A stretch of DNA of 35,423 nt from Runella sp. GTDB lineage: Bacteria > Bacteroidota > Bacteroidia > Cytophagales > Spirosomataceae. A program made the position numbers and the translations under genes. How positions within the stretch are numbered: position 1 is the stretch's first letter; each line of letters begins with the position of its first letter. This document shows positions 16,857 to 25,983 of this stretch, piece after piece. The stretch lies in the NCBI RefSeq assembly GCF_027484545.1, contig NZ_JAIXST010000323.1:1-35423 (forward strand), in the 5' to 3' direction. The notes beneath the pieces are model-generated. The model did not search any database and had not been told where the DNA came from. It saw only the letters and a list, made by a program, of their open reading frames with translations.

Positions 16857-18356
16857 CTATATCAACTCCAAAATCCGCTGCTCCGACACAGCATAGCCGA
16901 TTTTAGCTTTCAATTCGCTGATGTGTACGCGCTCCTGCTCCATGCTGTCGCGGTGACGAATGGTGACGGTGTTGTCTTCTAATGTTTGATAATCTACGGC
17001 AATACAGAACGGCGTACCAATCAAATCCTGACGCGTGTAACGCTTGCCAATCGCATCACGCTCTTCGTAAAACACGCGAAACTCACCTCTGAGTGCTTTG
17101 ACAATTTCTTCCGCCTTTTCGGGCAAACCGTCTTTTTTCACCAACGGAAAAATCGCCGCTTTGAAAGGGGCCAAAGCCGGGTGCAATTTCAATACCGTAC
17201 GCTCTTTTTGAGAATCGCCTTCGCCTACCGTTTCTTTGGTAAACGCCTGACAAAAAACCGCCAAAAACAAACGGTCAGCACCCACCGACGTTTCTACCAC
17301 GTACGGAATATAGTTACCGAAAGGCTTGCCGTTTTCGTCGAGGTCGTTGTCGAAGTATTGTTGTTTCTTTTTAGAAAGTTCTTGGTGGCTTTTCAAGTCA
17401 AAATCGGTACGCGAGTGAATTCCTTCGATTTCGCGAAAACCAAACGGAAACTGATACTCAATATCCACAGCAGCATTGGCGTAGTGAGCCAATTTTTCGT
17501 GAATGTGAAACTTCAATTTTTCGGCAGGCAAACCCACGGCTTGGTGGAATTTCAGACGCGTATCACGCCATTTTTCGTACCATTCCATTTCAGTACCCGG
17601 ACGCACAAAAAATTGCATTTCCATTTGTTCAAACTCCCGCATCCGAAACGTAAACTGACGTGCCACTATCTCATTACGAAATGCTTTCCCGATTTGCGCA
17701 ATTCCAAAAGGAATTTTCATCCGACCTGACTTTTGTACGTTCAGGAAGTTAACAAAAATCCCCTGTGCCGTTTCGGGACGCAGATAAATCACAGTTGAAT
17801 CTTCGGCCACGGAACCCACCTGAGTACTGAACATCAGGTTAAACTGACGCACTTCCGTCCAGTTAGTCGTTCCGGAAATTGGGCATTTGATGCCTTCAGC
17901 AATGATGAGTTCACGAACAGCTTCGAGTTCGTTATTTCCCAACAAACGCCCCATTTCATTCAGCAATTCCTGTGCTTTTTCAGCCTTTCCTTCGGCGGCA
18001 TATTGCTCTGCTTTTCCTTCTAATAATTGGTCGGCGCGGTAGCGTTTTTTGGAATCTTTGTTGTCAATCATCGGGTCGTTAAAACCATCAATGTGGCCCG
18101 ACGCCTTCCACGTAAGCGGATGCATGAAAATTGCGGCATCTATTCCGACAATCGGTCCGCCGCTGCGGTTGTCGTTAAGCTGCGTCATGGCTTTCCACCA
18201 GATATTTTTGAGATTGTTTTTTAATTCAACGCCGTTTTGACCGTAGTCATAAACCGCTTGCAAACCGTCATAAATTTCGGAAGAAGGAAACACAAATCCG
18301 TATTCTTTGGCGTGCGACACAATGTCTTGTAAAGAGGTAGCTGGAGCTTGACTCAT
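16857..18356 (-). CDS. glyS: Glycine--tRNA ligase (alpha2 type)
   Basis: A 499-residue class II synthetase that charges tRNA-Gly in the cytoplasm. The start at MSQAPATSLQDIVSHAKEYG is chosen because this is the normal N-terminus; the frame is open 189 bases further upstream, through the promoter region, and that part has no family resemblance. Visible motifs are YLRPETAQGIFVNFLNV, motif 2 (FRNEIVARQFTFRMREFEQ), and motif 3 (ETSVGADRLFLAVF). The C-terminal anticodon-binding domain follows (FPLVKKDGLPEKAEEIVK, RYTRQDLIGTPFCIAVDY). It is divergent from the SWIM protein gene. The short upstream region contains a 16-base direct repeat (CAATTAGTGAAT type) and a GAAT tetranucleotide run. Confidence 0.95.
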   Translation of the reverse strand: MSQAPATSLQDIVSHAKEYGFVFPSSEIYDGLQAVYDYGQNGVELKNNLKNIWWKAMTQLNDNRSGGPIVGIDAAIFMHPLTWKASGHIDGFNDPMIDNKDSKKRYRADQLLEGKAEQYAAEGKAEKAQELLNEMGRLLGNNELEAVRELIIAEGIKCPISGTTNWTEVRQFNLMFSTQVGSVAEDSTVIYLRPETAQGIFVNFLNVQKSGRMKIPFGIAQIGKAFRNEIVARQFTFRMREFEQMEMQFFVRPGTEMEWYEKWRDTRLKFHQAVGLPAEKLKFHIHEKLAHYANAAVDIEYQFPFGFREIEGIHSRTDFDLKSHQELSKKKQQYFDNDLDENGKPFGNYIPYVVETSVGADRLFLAVFCQAFTKETVGEGDSQKERTVLKLHPALAPFKAAIFPLVKKDGLPEKAEEIVKALRGEFRVFYEERDAIGKRYTRQDLIGTPFCIAVDYQTLEDNTVTIRHRDSMEQERVHISELKAKIGYAVSEQRILELI

Positions 18357-18470
18357 ATTTTCAATTAGTGAATTATCAATTAGTGAATGAATGAATGAAT
18401 GAGGGGCAAAATTAGAAAATTTGCGGGGTAATCTTGGTGGTGTACCTGATTTTAAGTTTATGTGATGTTG

Positions 18471-18499
18471 TTTGAAAAGACTGGTTTTTTCTACTTTTA
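18471..18499 (+). promoter_or_regulatory. Candidate promoter of the SWIM protein gene
   Basis: TTTG (18471-18474), 17 bases, then TACTTTTA (18492-18499) matches the Bacteroidota pattern except for the last base. The expected start of transcription is about 15 bases before the ATG at 18519, which supports that ATG over the earlier in-frame one at 18462. Confidence 0.5.
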
Positions 18500-18518
18500 C
18501 CAAACTTTTTTCTTCCCA

Positions 18519-20327
18519 ATGGCCTTTACGATTACTGATTTTCAAAAAATGATTCCCGCCAATCTGGTCAAAGCAGGGGAACGGCTCTTTAAAAACGAGG
18601 CAGTAAAATCCATTTCAAATACCAAAGAAAACGAGTGGACAGCCGAAGTACAGGACAAGGAAACGTTCAATGTGGAAATCCTGTTGGATGACGAACGTAA
18701 CATTTTAGATCATTTCTGCGACTGTCCGACCGAAAGCGAGCATTGCCAACACCAAGTGGCTACCCTGCTGAAACTTCGTCAAATCCTGCCTCAATACGAG
18801 AAAAAACAAACCAAAACCAAGAAAGAGAAAGAAGTAAAAGTCAAAAAAAAGACGGATTCGGTAAGTCAGATTTTAGAAGAAGTGTCTTTGGCCGAACTCC
18901 GGGAATTTGTACAAAAAGCTGCATCCACTCAAAAAGAGTTTAAGAATATGCTGTTGGTACATTTTTCGGAAAAATCGGAGAACAACAACCGCAAATATTA
19001 CGCCGATGTCTTGCGTACGAGCCTTTCCAACGTAAAGCGTTCGGGCTCGCTTAACGTGAAAGATACGAAGCGATTTCTGCCCGCCGCCGAGCAATTGTGG
19101 AAAAAAGCGCAGGATTCACTCCAAAAAGGAAATCTCAAAGATGCCTCTCCTATTCTGTTGGCCATCATCGAAACACTGACGCAGCAAAGTGAGCGCCTCA
19201 GCGACAGCAATGGCGTAGTGAATCAAATTATTCAAAATACATATTCCGAACTCACCAAATTGATAGAAAAAGCGCCGTTTGAGTTTCAGAAAGTCCTTGC
19301 TGATGAACTGTTTGAGGTGTTGGAACCCGCTATGTCGTTTTACTATAACCATTTCAGAAACTTAACGTTTGATTTGTTGAGGTTATTTAATCGTTATCCG
19401 GATTTGCATTTGGCGTATGTTCAATTTTTGGATAAAGTCTTGAAACAACCCAGTATTAATTCAGAAGAAAACAGAACGTTTTGGTCGTATTCTTCTTCAT
19501 CGTACGAATCCACGCTCGAATCTGAACTGGTTATCCTGAAACGTAAGTTGTATGAAGTTCAAAAACAGACCGACAAAATTCCTACTTTACTGGCTCGTTT
19601 CCAGCACATTGATCAATTTCGGAAAGAATACGTAGAGTATTGCATCAGCACAAAAGACTACCCCGAAGCTCGAAAAGTGTTGGAGAAGTTTTTGAGCGAC
19701 AAAAGTCTGCTTTCCGAAGGAGCATCGGTCAACAAATTTTGGTTTGAAACCTTGCTGAATGTGTGTCAATTACAAAAAGATGTACTGGGACAAATCAATA
19801 CACTTCGGTTGCAATTTGCCATAACCGGCTACGAGCGGATTTCCATTTTGCCCACGCTGAAACAACTGTGTACGACGGAACAATGGAATACGTTGTTTGC
19901 GGAATTTAAAAAAGCTACGTTGAAGCAAATCAATGAGTTGCAGCAATACGGTTATTTTGGATTCCGCGATATTCCCAAGCCCTTTCCCGTCAAAACAGCC
20001 AATTTGCTGGTTTTTGATAAGCGTTGGCAGGAACTTTGGGATTTGCTTTCTTCTCAAAAAACCTTTGACAGCTATGGCATCTATGGCAAACATCTCGCCC
20101 AAGCCTTTCCGGAACAGCTGTACAGTCTCTACAAAAACAACATCCGAAAATGGATCGACGATGCCTCTTCGATGGACAACTACCGCGCTATCGTAGCTAT
20201 TTTGGTCACACTGAGTAATCTCAGCGCCGAAGGAAAAGAACTGGCTGAAAATCAAGTCAATCACATCCGTATTGCAAACAAACGCAAGTACCAATTCCTG
20301 AGTTTATTGAAAGAAGTAGGGTTTTGA
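18519..20327 (+). CDS. SWIM zinc-finger domain protein
   Basis: A protein of about 602 residues starting MAFTITDFQKMIPANLVKAG. The SWIM zinc finger is at residues about 65-85: FCDCPTESEHCQHQVATLL, with the CxC...CxH ligand pattern, preceded by a strand-rich region (WTAEVQDKETFNVEILLDD). A lysine-rich linker (KKQTKTKKEKEVKVKKK) leads to a long all-helical C-terminal region of unknown fold, perhaps TPR-like (RKVLEKFLSDKSLL). SWIM domains bind DNA or proteins; the family is common in Bacteroidota and its role is unknown. It is a single gene with its own predicted promoter, and its stop overlaps the promoter of the vapBC pair. Confidence 0.83.
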   Translation: MAFTITDFQKMIPANLVKAGERLFKNEAVKSISNTKENEWTAEVQDKETFNVEILLDDERNILDHFCDCPTESEHCQHQVATLLKLRQILPQYEKKQTKTKKEKEVKVKKKTDSVSQILEEVSLAELREFVQKAASTQKEFKNMLLVHFSEKSENNNRKYYADVLRTSLSNVKRSGSLNVKDTKRFLPAAEQLWKKAQDSLQKGNLKDASPILLAIIETLTQQSERLSDSNGVVNQIIQNTYSELTKLIEKAPFEFQKVLADELFEVLEPAMSFYYNHFRNLTFDLLRLFNRYPDLHLAYVQFLDKVLKQPSINSEENRTFWSYSSSSYESTLESELVILKRKLYEVQKQTDKIPTLLARFQHIDQFRKEYVEYCISTKDYPEARKVLEKFLSDKSLLSEGASVNKFWFETLLNVCQLQKDVLGQINTLRLQFAITGYERISILPTLKQLCTTEQWNTLFAEFKKATLKQINELQQYGYFGFRDIPKPFPVKTANLLVFDKRWQELWDLLSSQKTFDSYGIYGKHLAQAFPEQLYSLYKNNIRKWIDDASSMDNYRAIVAILVTLSNLSAEGKELAENQVNHIRIANKRKYQFLSLLKEVGF

Positions 20328-20353
20328 CAATGTGTATAATTTCGCTATTTTTG
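20324..20353 (+). promoter_or_regulatory. Promoter of the vapBC pair
   Basis: TTG (20324-20326), 19 bases, then TATTTTTG (20346-20353) is an exact TAnnTTTG match with good spacing. The TTG overlaps the stop region of the SWIM gene. The expected transcription start is about 15 bases before the vapB ATG. Confidence 0.7.
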
Positions 20354-20373
20354 TGTGTAATAACGAAAAGATG

Positions 20374-20580
20374 ATGAGAACGAACATAGAAATTGACGAA
20401 AGCAAAATTGCTGCCATACGGCAACTGAATTCGAGTCTGAAGACAAAAAAGGAAATTATTGATACTGCCTTGGAAGAACTTATCAATACCATGCGGCGAC
20501 AACGTTTACGCCAAATGCGCGGCAAAGGTTGGGATGGGGATTTAGATGAAATGAGAACCTATGAAGTACCGCTTATATGA
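20374..20580 (+). CDS. vapB: Type II toxin-antitoxin VapB family antitoxin
   Basis: A 68-residue antitoxin, MRTNIEIDESKIAAIRQLNS, then LKTKKEIIDTALEELI and GWDGDLDEMRTY. The first strand and helix form a ribbon-helix-helix type DNA-binding part, and the C-terminus with W-D-G-D-L-D-E-M-R is the toxin-binding tail of the VapB_antitoxin_2 family. The ATG at 20371 or the next one at 20374 is the start; a longer form from 20332 would lie inside the promoter. It overlaps vapC by 20 bases. It would neutralise VapC and repress its own promoter. Confidence 0.88.
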   Translation: MRTNIEIDESKIAAIRQLNSSLKTKKEIIDTALEELINTMRRQRLRQMRGKGWDGDLDEMRTYEVPLI

Positions 20581-20962
20581 CACCTCCGCTTGGGTAGATT
20601 TCCGAAAGAATGTGGCCTCTGCTCTAACCAATCAGTTGGATGAGGACTTACAGGACAATCTGGTGTGTGTCTGTCCCGTCATTATTCAGGAAGTATTGCA
20701 GGGAATCCGAGAAGATGCTGATTTTGAAGCATTAAAAGAAGATTTCAAAGCCCTGAGAATACTGCAATTAGAGGCTACAGAGGTTGCAGTTGCGGCCGCC
20801 CGACTCTACCGTGCCCTCCGCAAAAAAGGCGTCACTATTCGCAAGCCCAATGATTGCCTCATAGCTGCATATGCCATTCATTTCAACGTTGAGTTGTGTC
20901 ACAACGATGTTGATTTTGACCACATTGCCGCTTATACTGACTTAAAAATTTGGAAATCGTAA
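20561..20962 (+). CDS. vapC: Type II toxin-antitoxin VapC family toxin (PIN domain)
   Basis: A 133-residue PIN-domain ribonuclease. The acidic catalytic residues are visible: D7 in LYDTSAWVDF, E44 in PVIIQEVLQGI, D98 in IRKPNDCLIAAYAI, and D116/D118 in LCHNDVDFDHIA. The length is normal, so this copy should be active, unlike the PIN gene inside the ccm cluster. The start overlaps vapB by 20 bases, and the helix-hairpin-helix protein gene begins 4 bases after the stop, which suggests read-through into that gene. Confidence 0.92.
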   Translation: MKYRLYDTSAWVDFRKNVASALTNQLDEDLQDNLVCVCPVIIQEVLQGIREDADFEALKEDFKALRILQLEATEVAVAAARLYRALRKKGVTIRKPNDCLIAAYAIHFNVELCHNDVDFDHIAAYTDLKIWKS

Positions 20963-20966
20963 CGAT

Positions 20967-21941
20967 ATGTTTCAACGTCTTTTATTCGTAATCCGTGATG
21001 AATTTGGCCTTTCCCGCAGTCAGGCAAGGGGATTTTTAGCATTGGCGGTGCTTATGATGCTGTGTTGGTTTGGTCCCTTGGCGTATGACCGATTTTTCAA
21101 CCAAACTCCCAAAACAGTCTCACAAAGTGACGCCCGTACTGCCGATAGCTTGCTGGCAATTTTAGAAAAAATACAACCAGAAAAGCCTGTTTACGGCAAA
21201 TCCTACGAGAGAACGTATCCTTCAAAAGAAGTTGATAACCCCGAACGTCCACTATCGTTGTTCTACTTTGACCCTAACTTAGCTTCATCAGAACAGTTTC
21301 AGGAACTGGGAATGCCAAAATTTATCGCCGCACGGATTATAAAGTACCGCTCCAAAGGCGGGCAATTTCGCAAAAAAGAAGATTTACAGAAAATATACGG
21401 CCTCCAAGCCTCACTCTACGAGCGGCTTGAGCCATATATCAACATCCCTGAAAAACAGGCAGTTGCCAGTATTTCACCCACTCAACCTACAGCTAACACC
21501 TCTTTGCCTCCGACTCCTGTGAAGCCTGCCTATACAAAACCCGTCGTTACTACGTTCGACATCAACACGGCCGATACGACTCAACTGATTCGTTTAAAAG
21601 GCATTGGCAGCAAATTGGCGGCACGGATCGTGAAGTTTCGGGATGGATTGGGAGGATTTGCCTCTACGACGCAGTATTCTGAAGTTTTTGGACTGGATTC
21701 GTTGGCGTTAAGCGAGTTAAATCATTTTGCTCAAATCCGAACAACGGTTCATAAAATCAGTATCAATACGGTTTCTCCAGAAGAACTTGACCGCCACCCC
21801 TATTTATCCAAACGTCAGTCTGAAATCATTGTGCGTTACCGTGAGCAACACGGGGCCTACAAAACCGCACAGGACTTGCTGAATATTAAGATTTTAGACG
21901 AGAAGTTAGTCAATAAAATTGCCCCTTATCTGGCATTTTGA
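20967..21941 (+). CDS. Helix-hairpin-helix protein (ComEA-like), membrane anchored
   Basis: A 324-residue protein with one N-terminal membrane helix (GFLALAVLMMLCWFGPLAY) and three helix-hairpin-helix units: about residues 90-155 (LGMPKFIAARIIKYRSKGG), 195-260 (FDINTADTTQLIRLKGIGSK, then LAARIVKFRDGLGGF) and 265-323 (ISINTVSPEELDRHPYLSK, then IIVRYREQHGAY). The INTA/INTxxxxxL pattern is that of ComEA/competence-type DNA-binding domains. It probably binds DNA outside the cytoplasm and could help in DNA uptake, as ComEA does, but no other competence genes are visible. The close spacing to vapC suggests shared transcription. Confidence 0.87.
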   Translation: MFQRLLFVIRDEFGLSRSQARGFLALAVLMMLCWFGPLAYDRFFNQTPKTVSQSDARTADSLLAILEKIQPEKPVYGKSYERTYPSKEVDNPERPLSLFYFDPNLASSEQFQELGMPKFIAARIIKYRSKGGQFRKKEDLQKIYGLQASLYERLEPYINIPEKQAVASISPTQPTANTSLPPTPVKPAYTKPVVTTFDINTADTTQLIRLKGIGSKLAARIVKFRDGLGGFASTTQYSEVFGLDSLALSELNHFAQIRTTVHKISINTVSPEELDRHPYLSKRQSEIIVRYREQHGAYKTAQDLLNIKILDEKLVNKIAPYLAF

Positions 21942-21945
21942 AGTC

Positions 21946-21978
21946 AAACCCATAAGGTCTTGAAGACCTTATAGGTTT
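21946..21978. terminator. Near-perfect 33-base palindrome between convergent genes
   Basis: The 16-base arms 21946-21961 and 21963-21978 are complementary at 15 of 16 positions around one central base (core ATAAGGTCTT...AAGACCTTAT). It lies just after the helix-hairpin-helix gene stop and just before the decarboxylase stop. This palindrome type is widespread in Bacteroidota intergenic regions; there is no U tract. Confidence 0.55.
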
Positions 21979-21986
21979 AAAATAGT

Positions 21987-22958
21987 CTAAAACTCCCGGT
22001 GATTTGTCTCTTCGTACAATCTGTCTTCCGGTAAATTCTTGAAGTAGTCGTACGTAATTTTTAACCCTTCTTCACGCGATACTTTAGGTTCCCAACCCAA
22101 AATCTGCTTCGCCATCGTAATGTCCGGCTGACGTTGTTTTGGGTCGTCCTGAGGAAGTGGTTTATAGATTACTTTTTGAGTAGTACCTGTCAATTTAATG
22201 ATTTCTTCGGCAAACTGACCGATGGTGATTTCGGCAGGATTTCCTACGTTGACCGGCATGGCATAATCGCTCATCAACAACCGATAAATTCCTTCCACAA
22301 GGTCACTCACGTAGCAGAAAGAGCGCGTCTGCGAACCATCCCCGAACACCGTCAAATCTTCGCCGCGCAACGCCTGTCCGATAAATGCCGGCAATACCCG
22401 TCCGTCGTTTAGGCGCATCCGAGGGCCGTAGGTGTTAAAGATACGCACGATACGCGTTTCTACGCCGTGGTGACGGTGATACGCCATCGTAATGGCTTCC
22501 TGAAAGCGCTTGGCTTCGTCGTAGCAACCGCGCAAACCTACCGGATTGACGTGTCCCCAATAATCTTCCGTTTGTGGGTGAACGAGGGGGTCACCATACA
22601 CTTCCGAAGTAGAAGCGACCAAAATCCGGGCACCTTTTGCTTTCGCTAATCCAAGGCAATTGTGCGTTCCAAGCGAACCTACCTTTAAGGTTTGAATCGG
22701 GATTTTTAAATAATCTATTGGGCTGGCGGGAGAAGCAAAATTGAGGATGTAATGCAAATCTCCGTCAATCACAATGTGTTTTGAAACATCATGGTGAAGA
22801 AATTCGAAATTAGGATTTGAACGCAGGTGTTCAATATTGCGGAGGTCGCCCGTAACAAGGTTATCCATCGCAATCACATAAAATCCTTCAGCAATAAATC
22901 TATCGCATAAGTGCGACCCCAAAAATCCTGCCGCGCCGGTAATGAGAACTCTTTTCAT
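21987..22958 (-). CDS. uxs: UDP-glucuronate decarboxylase (UDP-xylose synthase)
   Basis: A 323-residue short-chain dehydrogenase of the extended type that converts UDP-glucuronate to UDP-xylose using bound NAD. The Rossmann motif [16 protein letters not shown] is at the N-terminus, STSEVYGDP supplies the serine/threonine, and [12 protein letters not shown] contains the YxxxK catalytic pair. [21 protein letters not shown] and [19 protein letters not shown] are typical of the uxs/GalE-like group. It follows UDP-glucose dehydrogenase with a 92-base gap holding a hairpin. The pair makes sugar nucleotides for surface polysaccharide or glycan. Confidence 0.92.
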   Translation of the reverse strand: MKRVLITGAAGFLGSHLCDRFIAEGFYVIAMDNLVTGDLRNIEHLRSNPNFEFLHHDVSKHIVIDGDLHYILNFASPASPIDYLKIPIQTLKVGSLGTHNCLGLAKAKGARILVASTSEVYGDPLVHPQTEDYWGHVNPVGLRGCYDEAKRFQEAITMAYHRHHGVETRIVRIFNTYGPRMRLNDGRVLPAFIGQALRGEDLTVFGDGSQTRSFCYVSDLVEGIYRLLMSDYAMPVNVGNPAEITIGQFAEEIIKLTGTTQKVIYKPLPQDDPKQRQPDITMAKQILGWEPKVSREEGLKITYDYFKNLPEDRLYEETNHREF

Positions 22959-22988
22959 ATTAATAATTTAAAAAATGGAACACGGGTG

Positions 22989-23045
22989 ACACGGATTGAA
23001 CGGATTCACACGGATAAAATCTGTTTTAATCCGTTCAATCTGTGT
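22989..23045. repeat. Hairpin repeat of the ACACGGATT type
   Basis: ACACGGATTGAACGGATT (22989-23006) is complementary to 23028-23045 at 17 of 18 positions, and the 21-base loop has a second inner inverted repeat (ACGGAT/ATCTGT). It lies between the UDP-glucose dehydrogenase stop and the decarboxylase start, so it is in a position to attenuate the operon. Confidence 0.65.
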
Positions 23046-23050
23046 TCTAT

Positions 23051-24367
23051 TTAGCTTTTTACGGTTTCTCTGCCAATTGAATAATACGTATACCCCAATT
23101 CTCTCATTTGGTCCAATTCGTACACGTTTCGACCGTCAAAAATCACCTTACTTTTCATCAACAAAGTCATTTTTTCAAATTCAGGTGTACGGAATTGCGG
23201 CCATTCCGTAAAAATCATCAATGCATCAGCGTCATCCAAAGCTGCATAAGGCGTATGTGCGTACGTGATTTTATTGCCTAGTACGTAGTTTCGCACATTT
23301 TCCATTCCTTCCGGATCGTAAGCGATTACCTTGGCACCTTCTTCAAGCAAAATTGCAATATTTTCCAACGCCGGGGCCTCACGAATATCATCGGTGTAAG
23401 GTTTGAAAGATAAGCCCCAAACAGCAATCGTTTTCCCTTTCAAATCACCGTTGAAGTGTTTTTTCAGCAGCGGAATCATTCTGGTTTTTTGGGCTTCGTT
23501 CACTTCCATTACTGATTTCAACACTTTGAAATCATAATTATATTCCTGCGAAGTCTTGGCCAATGCCTGTACATCTTTGGGGAAACAGCTACCGCCGTAC
23601 CCAATTCCTGCAAACAGGAAACGTTTTCCGATGCGGCTATCGGTACCAATACCTTTACGAACATTATCCACATCCGCTCCTGCCAATTCGCAAAGGTTGG
23701 CGATCTCGTTCATGAACGTGATTTTCATCGCTAAAAACGAGTTTGCGGCGTATTTGGTCATTTCTGCCGAGCGCTCATCCATAAAAATCACCGGATTCCC
23801 CTGACGAACCAACGGCGCGTACAGTTTTTCCATCACTTTCTTAGCTCTGTCAGACTTTGTTCCTACCACAACTCGGTCAGGCTTCATAAAGTCCTCTACA
23901 GCAACCCCTTCCCGCAAAAACTCAGGATTGGAAACTACATCAAATTCAACTTTGGCATTTTTAGCAACGGCAGCGTATACTTTCTCCGCCGTTCCCACAG
24001 GTACTGTACTTTTATCTACAAGGACAGCGTATTCGGTCATGATTTGTCCCAAATCGTCGGCCACTTTCAAAATATATTTCAAATCTGCCGAACCGTCTTC
24101 GCCCGGAGGCGTTGGCAGGGCCAAAAAGATAACCGATGCTCCTTTAATACCTTCTGCTAAGTCAGTCGTAAATTTCAGGCGCCCCTCTGCTACATTTCGG
24201 TGAAAAAGCGCTTCTAAGCCTGGTTCATAAATCGGAACTACTCCGTTGTTAAGTTTTTCAACTTTTTTAATGTCAATATCAACACACGATACTTGTACAC
24301 CGGTTTCTGCAAAACACGTACCTGTCACGAGTCCTACGTATCCGGTTCCTACTACAGCGATTTTCAT
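23051..24367 (-). CDS. ugd: UDP-glucose 6-dehydrogenase
   Basis: A 438-residue enzyme that oxidises UDP-glucose to UDP-glucuronate with two NAD. N-terminal nucleotide-binding motif MKIAVVGTGYVGLVTGTCFAE, then STVPVGTAEKV, NPEFLREGVAVEDFMKPDRVVVG, and the catalytic cysteine in GIGYGGSCFPKDVQAL. The C-terminal Rossmann domain includes VWGLSFKPYTDDIREAPAL. Its product is the substrate of the decarboxylase encoded downstream, so the two genes form a UDP-xylose pathway. Length and motifs are complete. Confidence 0.95.
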   Translation of the reverse strand: MKIAVVGTGYVGLVTGTCFAETGVQVSCVDIDIKKVEKLNNGVVPIYEPGLEALFHRNVAEGRLKFTTDLAEGIKGASVIFLALPTPPGEDGSADLKYILKVADDLGQIMTEYAVLVDKSTVPVGTAEKVYAAVAKNAKVEFDVVSNPEFLREGVAVEDFMKPDRVVVGTKSDRAKKVMEKLYAPLVRQGNPVIFMDERSAEMTKYAANSFLAMKITFMNEIANLCELAGADVDNVRKGIGTDSRIGKRFLFAGIGYGGSCFPKDVQALAKTSQEYNYDFKVLKSVMEVNEAQKTRMIPLLKKHFNGDLKGKTIAVWGLSFKPYTDDIREAPALENIAILLEEGAKVIAYDPEGMENVRNYVLGNKITYAHTPYAALDDADALMIFTEWPQFRTPEFEKMTLLMKSKVIFDGRNVYELDQMRELGYTYYSIGRETVKS

Positions 24368-24747
24368 ATAGTAATGCTTTGGTGATTAGTTATTCTGTTT
24401 GAGTCTAACAAAAATTGTATTTTTTTGAGGACAACAAAACGGCCTCAAAATTAGAAGATTTTCTTCAATCCCTTTCAAAGTAACGCAAATTTGTATAAAC
24501 CCTATTGATTTTACGGCAAAATCGCGCGTTTATACCAAAAAACTATCCCCTTTAAAATTGCTTTTGCAACGAATTTTGTTTGTCTAACTAACGTTTTTAG
24601 CACAAATAAGCCCCCCTTTAAAAAAATACTCATCCACTCATTTATCTTCCTCCTAAACCGTTTGATAAGAAGTTGTTGGCACAATCGTTGAGTAATTGTA
24701 AATTGATAAAAAAGAGTCCCTTACTGCCACTCAGATTCATCAACACT
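24368..24747. other. AT-rich intergenic region between divergent ugd and acyl-CoA dehydrogenase genes
   Basis: No gene is seen in these 380 bases. It holds a TAATTTTG on the minus strand (24453-24446), a possible -7 element for ugd with a TTTG 22 bases upstream (spacing is long), and a small 8-bp inverted repeat (TTTTGAGG at 24423-24430, CCTCAAAA at 24443-24450). No confident promoter was found for the plus-strand gene. Confidence 0.5.
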
Positions 24748-25887
24748 ATGGCCGTCCAAATTGTAGAAAACCAAGAATTAATTGCCCAATCCGTACGTGA
24801 TTTTGCCGAAAGAAACATCCGACCTCATGTTCGTATCTGGGACGAAAGCCAGCATTTTCCTGCCGACGTATTTCACAAATTAGGAGAGCTCGGGGTCATG
24901 GGAATATTGGTTCCGGAAAGTTACGGCGGAGCCGAATTGGGCTACCGCGAGTACGTGACGGCGATTGTGGAACTCAGCAAAGTGGATCCTTCCATTGGCT
25001 TATCAATGGCGGCTCATAACTCCCTTTGTACCAATCACCTATTGATGTTTGGCAACGAAGAACAGAAACAAAAATATTTACCGAAACTGGCAAGCGGCGA
25101 GTGGATAGGTGCCTGGGGGCTCACCGAACCCAACACGGGTTCAGACGCGGGAAATATGCGAACCGTAGCTGTAAAAGAGGGTAACTGTTGGGTTTTGAAC
25201 GGTACCAAAAATTTTATAACCCACGGCAAAAGCGGCAATGTGGCGGTAGTCATAGCACGCACAGGAGCACCGGGCGACAAACGCGGCGCCACTGCTTTCA
25301 TAATTGAGCGAGGAACTGAAGGACTATTGGCAGGGAAAAAAGAAGATAAACTCGGTATGAGGGCCTCAGAAACTGCCGAAATGATCTTTCAGGACTGTCG
25401 GGTGCACGAAAGTCAGGTGTTGGGCGAAGTAGGCGAAGGCTTTGTACAATCCCTGAAAGTATTGGATGGAGGTCGTATCTCGATTGCTGCTTTGAGTTTG
25501 GGAACGGCAATCGGTGCGTATGAAGCTGCATTGGCGTATTCCAAAGAACGTCATCAGTTTGGCAAAGCTATTTCCCAGTTTCAGGGAATTGCCTTCAAAT
25601 TGGCCGATATGCACACCGAAATTGAGGCCGCTAAATTACTCGTTTACGATGCTGCCGACCGCAAGGACCGGGGTGAAAAAGTGACCTTACAAAGTGCAAC
25701 GGCCAAATATTACGCCTCCGAGGTATCGGTGCGAGTAGCCAACGAAGCGGTACAAATATTTGGCGGCTACGGATTTACGAAAGATTTTCCGGTAGAAAAA
25801 TTTTACCGTGACTGCAAACTTTGCACCATCGGTGAAGGAACCAGTGAGATTCAAAAACTGGTGATTTCGAGGGAGATATTGAAATAA
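24748..25887 (+). CDS. Acyl-CoA dehydrogenase
   Basis: A 379-residue flavoprotein that makes the first alpha,beta double bond in fatty acyl-CoA (or a branched-chain acyl-CoA). The start at MAVQIVENQELIAQ gives the normal length; an earlier TTG at 24673 would add 25 residues unlike the family. FAD/substrate motifs: WGLTEPNTGSDAGNMRT and FITHGKSGNVAVVIART in the middle domain, ERHQFGKAISQFQGIAFKLADM in the C-terminal helical domain, and the end motif CTIGEGTSEIQKLVISREIL with the catalytic glutamate. Substrate chain length cannot be fixed by eye; short- to medium-chain is most likely. Stands alone, convergent with recA. Confidence 0.93.
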   Translation: MAVQIVENQELIAQSVRDFAERNIRPHVRIWDESQHFPADVFHKLGELGVMGILVPESYGGAELGYREYVTAIVELSKVDPSIGLSMAAHNSLCTNHLLMFGNEEQKQKYLPKLASGEWIGAWGLTEPNTGSDAGNMRTVAVKEGNCWVLNGTKNFITHGKSGNVAVVIARTGAPGDKRGATAFIIERGTEGLLAGKKEDKLGMRASETAEMIFQDCRVHESQVLGEVGEGFVQSLKVLDGGRISIAALSLGTAIGAYEAALAYSKERHQFGKAISQFQGIAFKLADMHTEIEAAKLLVYDAADRKDRGEKVTLQSATAKYYASEVSVRVANEAVQIFGGYGFTKDFPVEKFYRDCKLCTIGEGTSEIQKLVISREILK

Positions 25888-25893
25888 AAAATA

Positions 25894-25924
25894 CCCGTCG
25901 GTCGGTTTGATTCCGACTGACGGG
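25894..25924 (-). terminator. Terminator hairpin of recA (shared convergent region)
   Basis: A 12-bp stem with one non-Watson-Crick pair (CCCGTCGGTCGG at 25894-25905, CCGACTGACGGG at 25913-25924) and a 7-base loop. On the minus strand it is followed by TATTTTTTA, so it best fits recA; it also lies just after the dehydrogenase stop. Confidence 0.78.
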
Positions 25925-25983
25925 CAAGAAAAAGAGTTTATTTTTACTGTAAACTTGTAAACCGTTGACTGTAAACTTACCGA

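Noticed and set aside
18361-18400. GAAT tetranucleotide run and CAATTAGTGAAT direct repeat upstream of glyS, considered as a phase-variable promoter or T-box leader
   Set aside because: The run is short (about four units), no T-box stem or specifier structure was visible, and no promoter with good spacing overlaps it.
19770-20294. 174-residue minus-strand frame opposite the SWIM gene
   Set aside because: Shadow of the SWIM protein frame; no recognisable motif.
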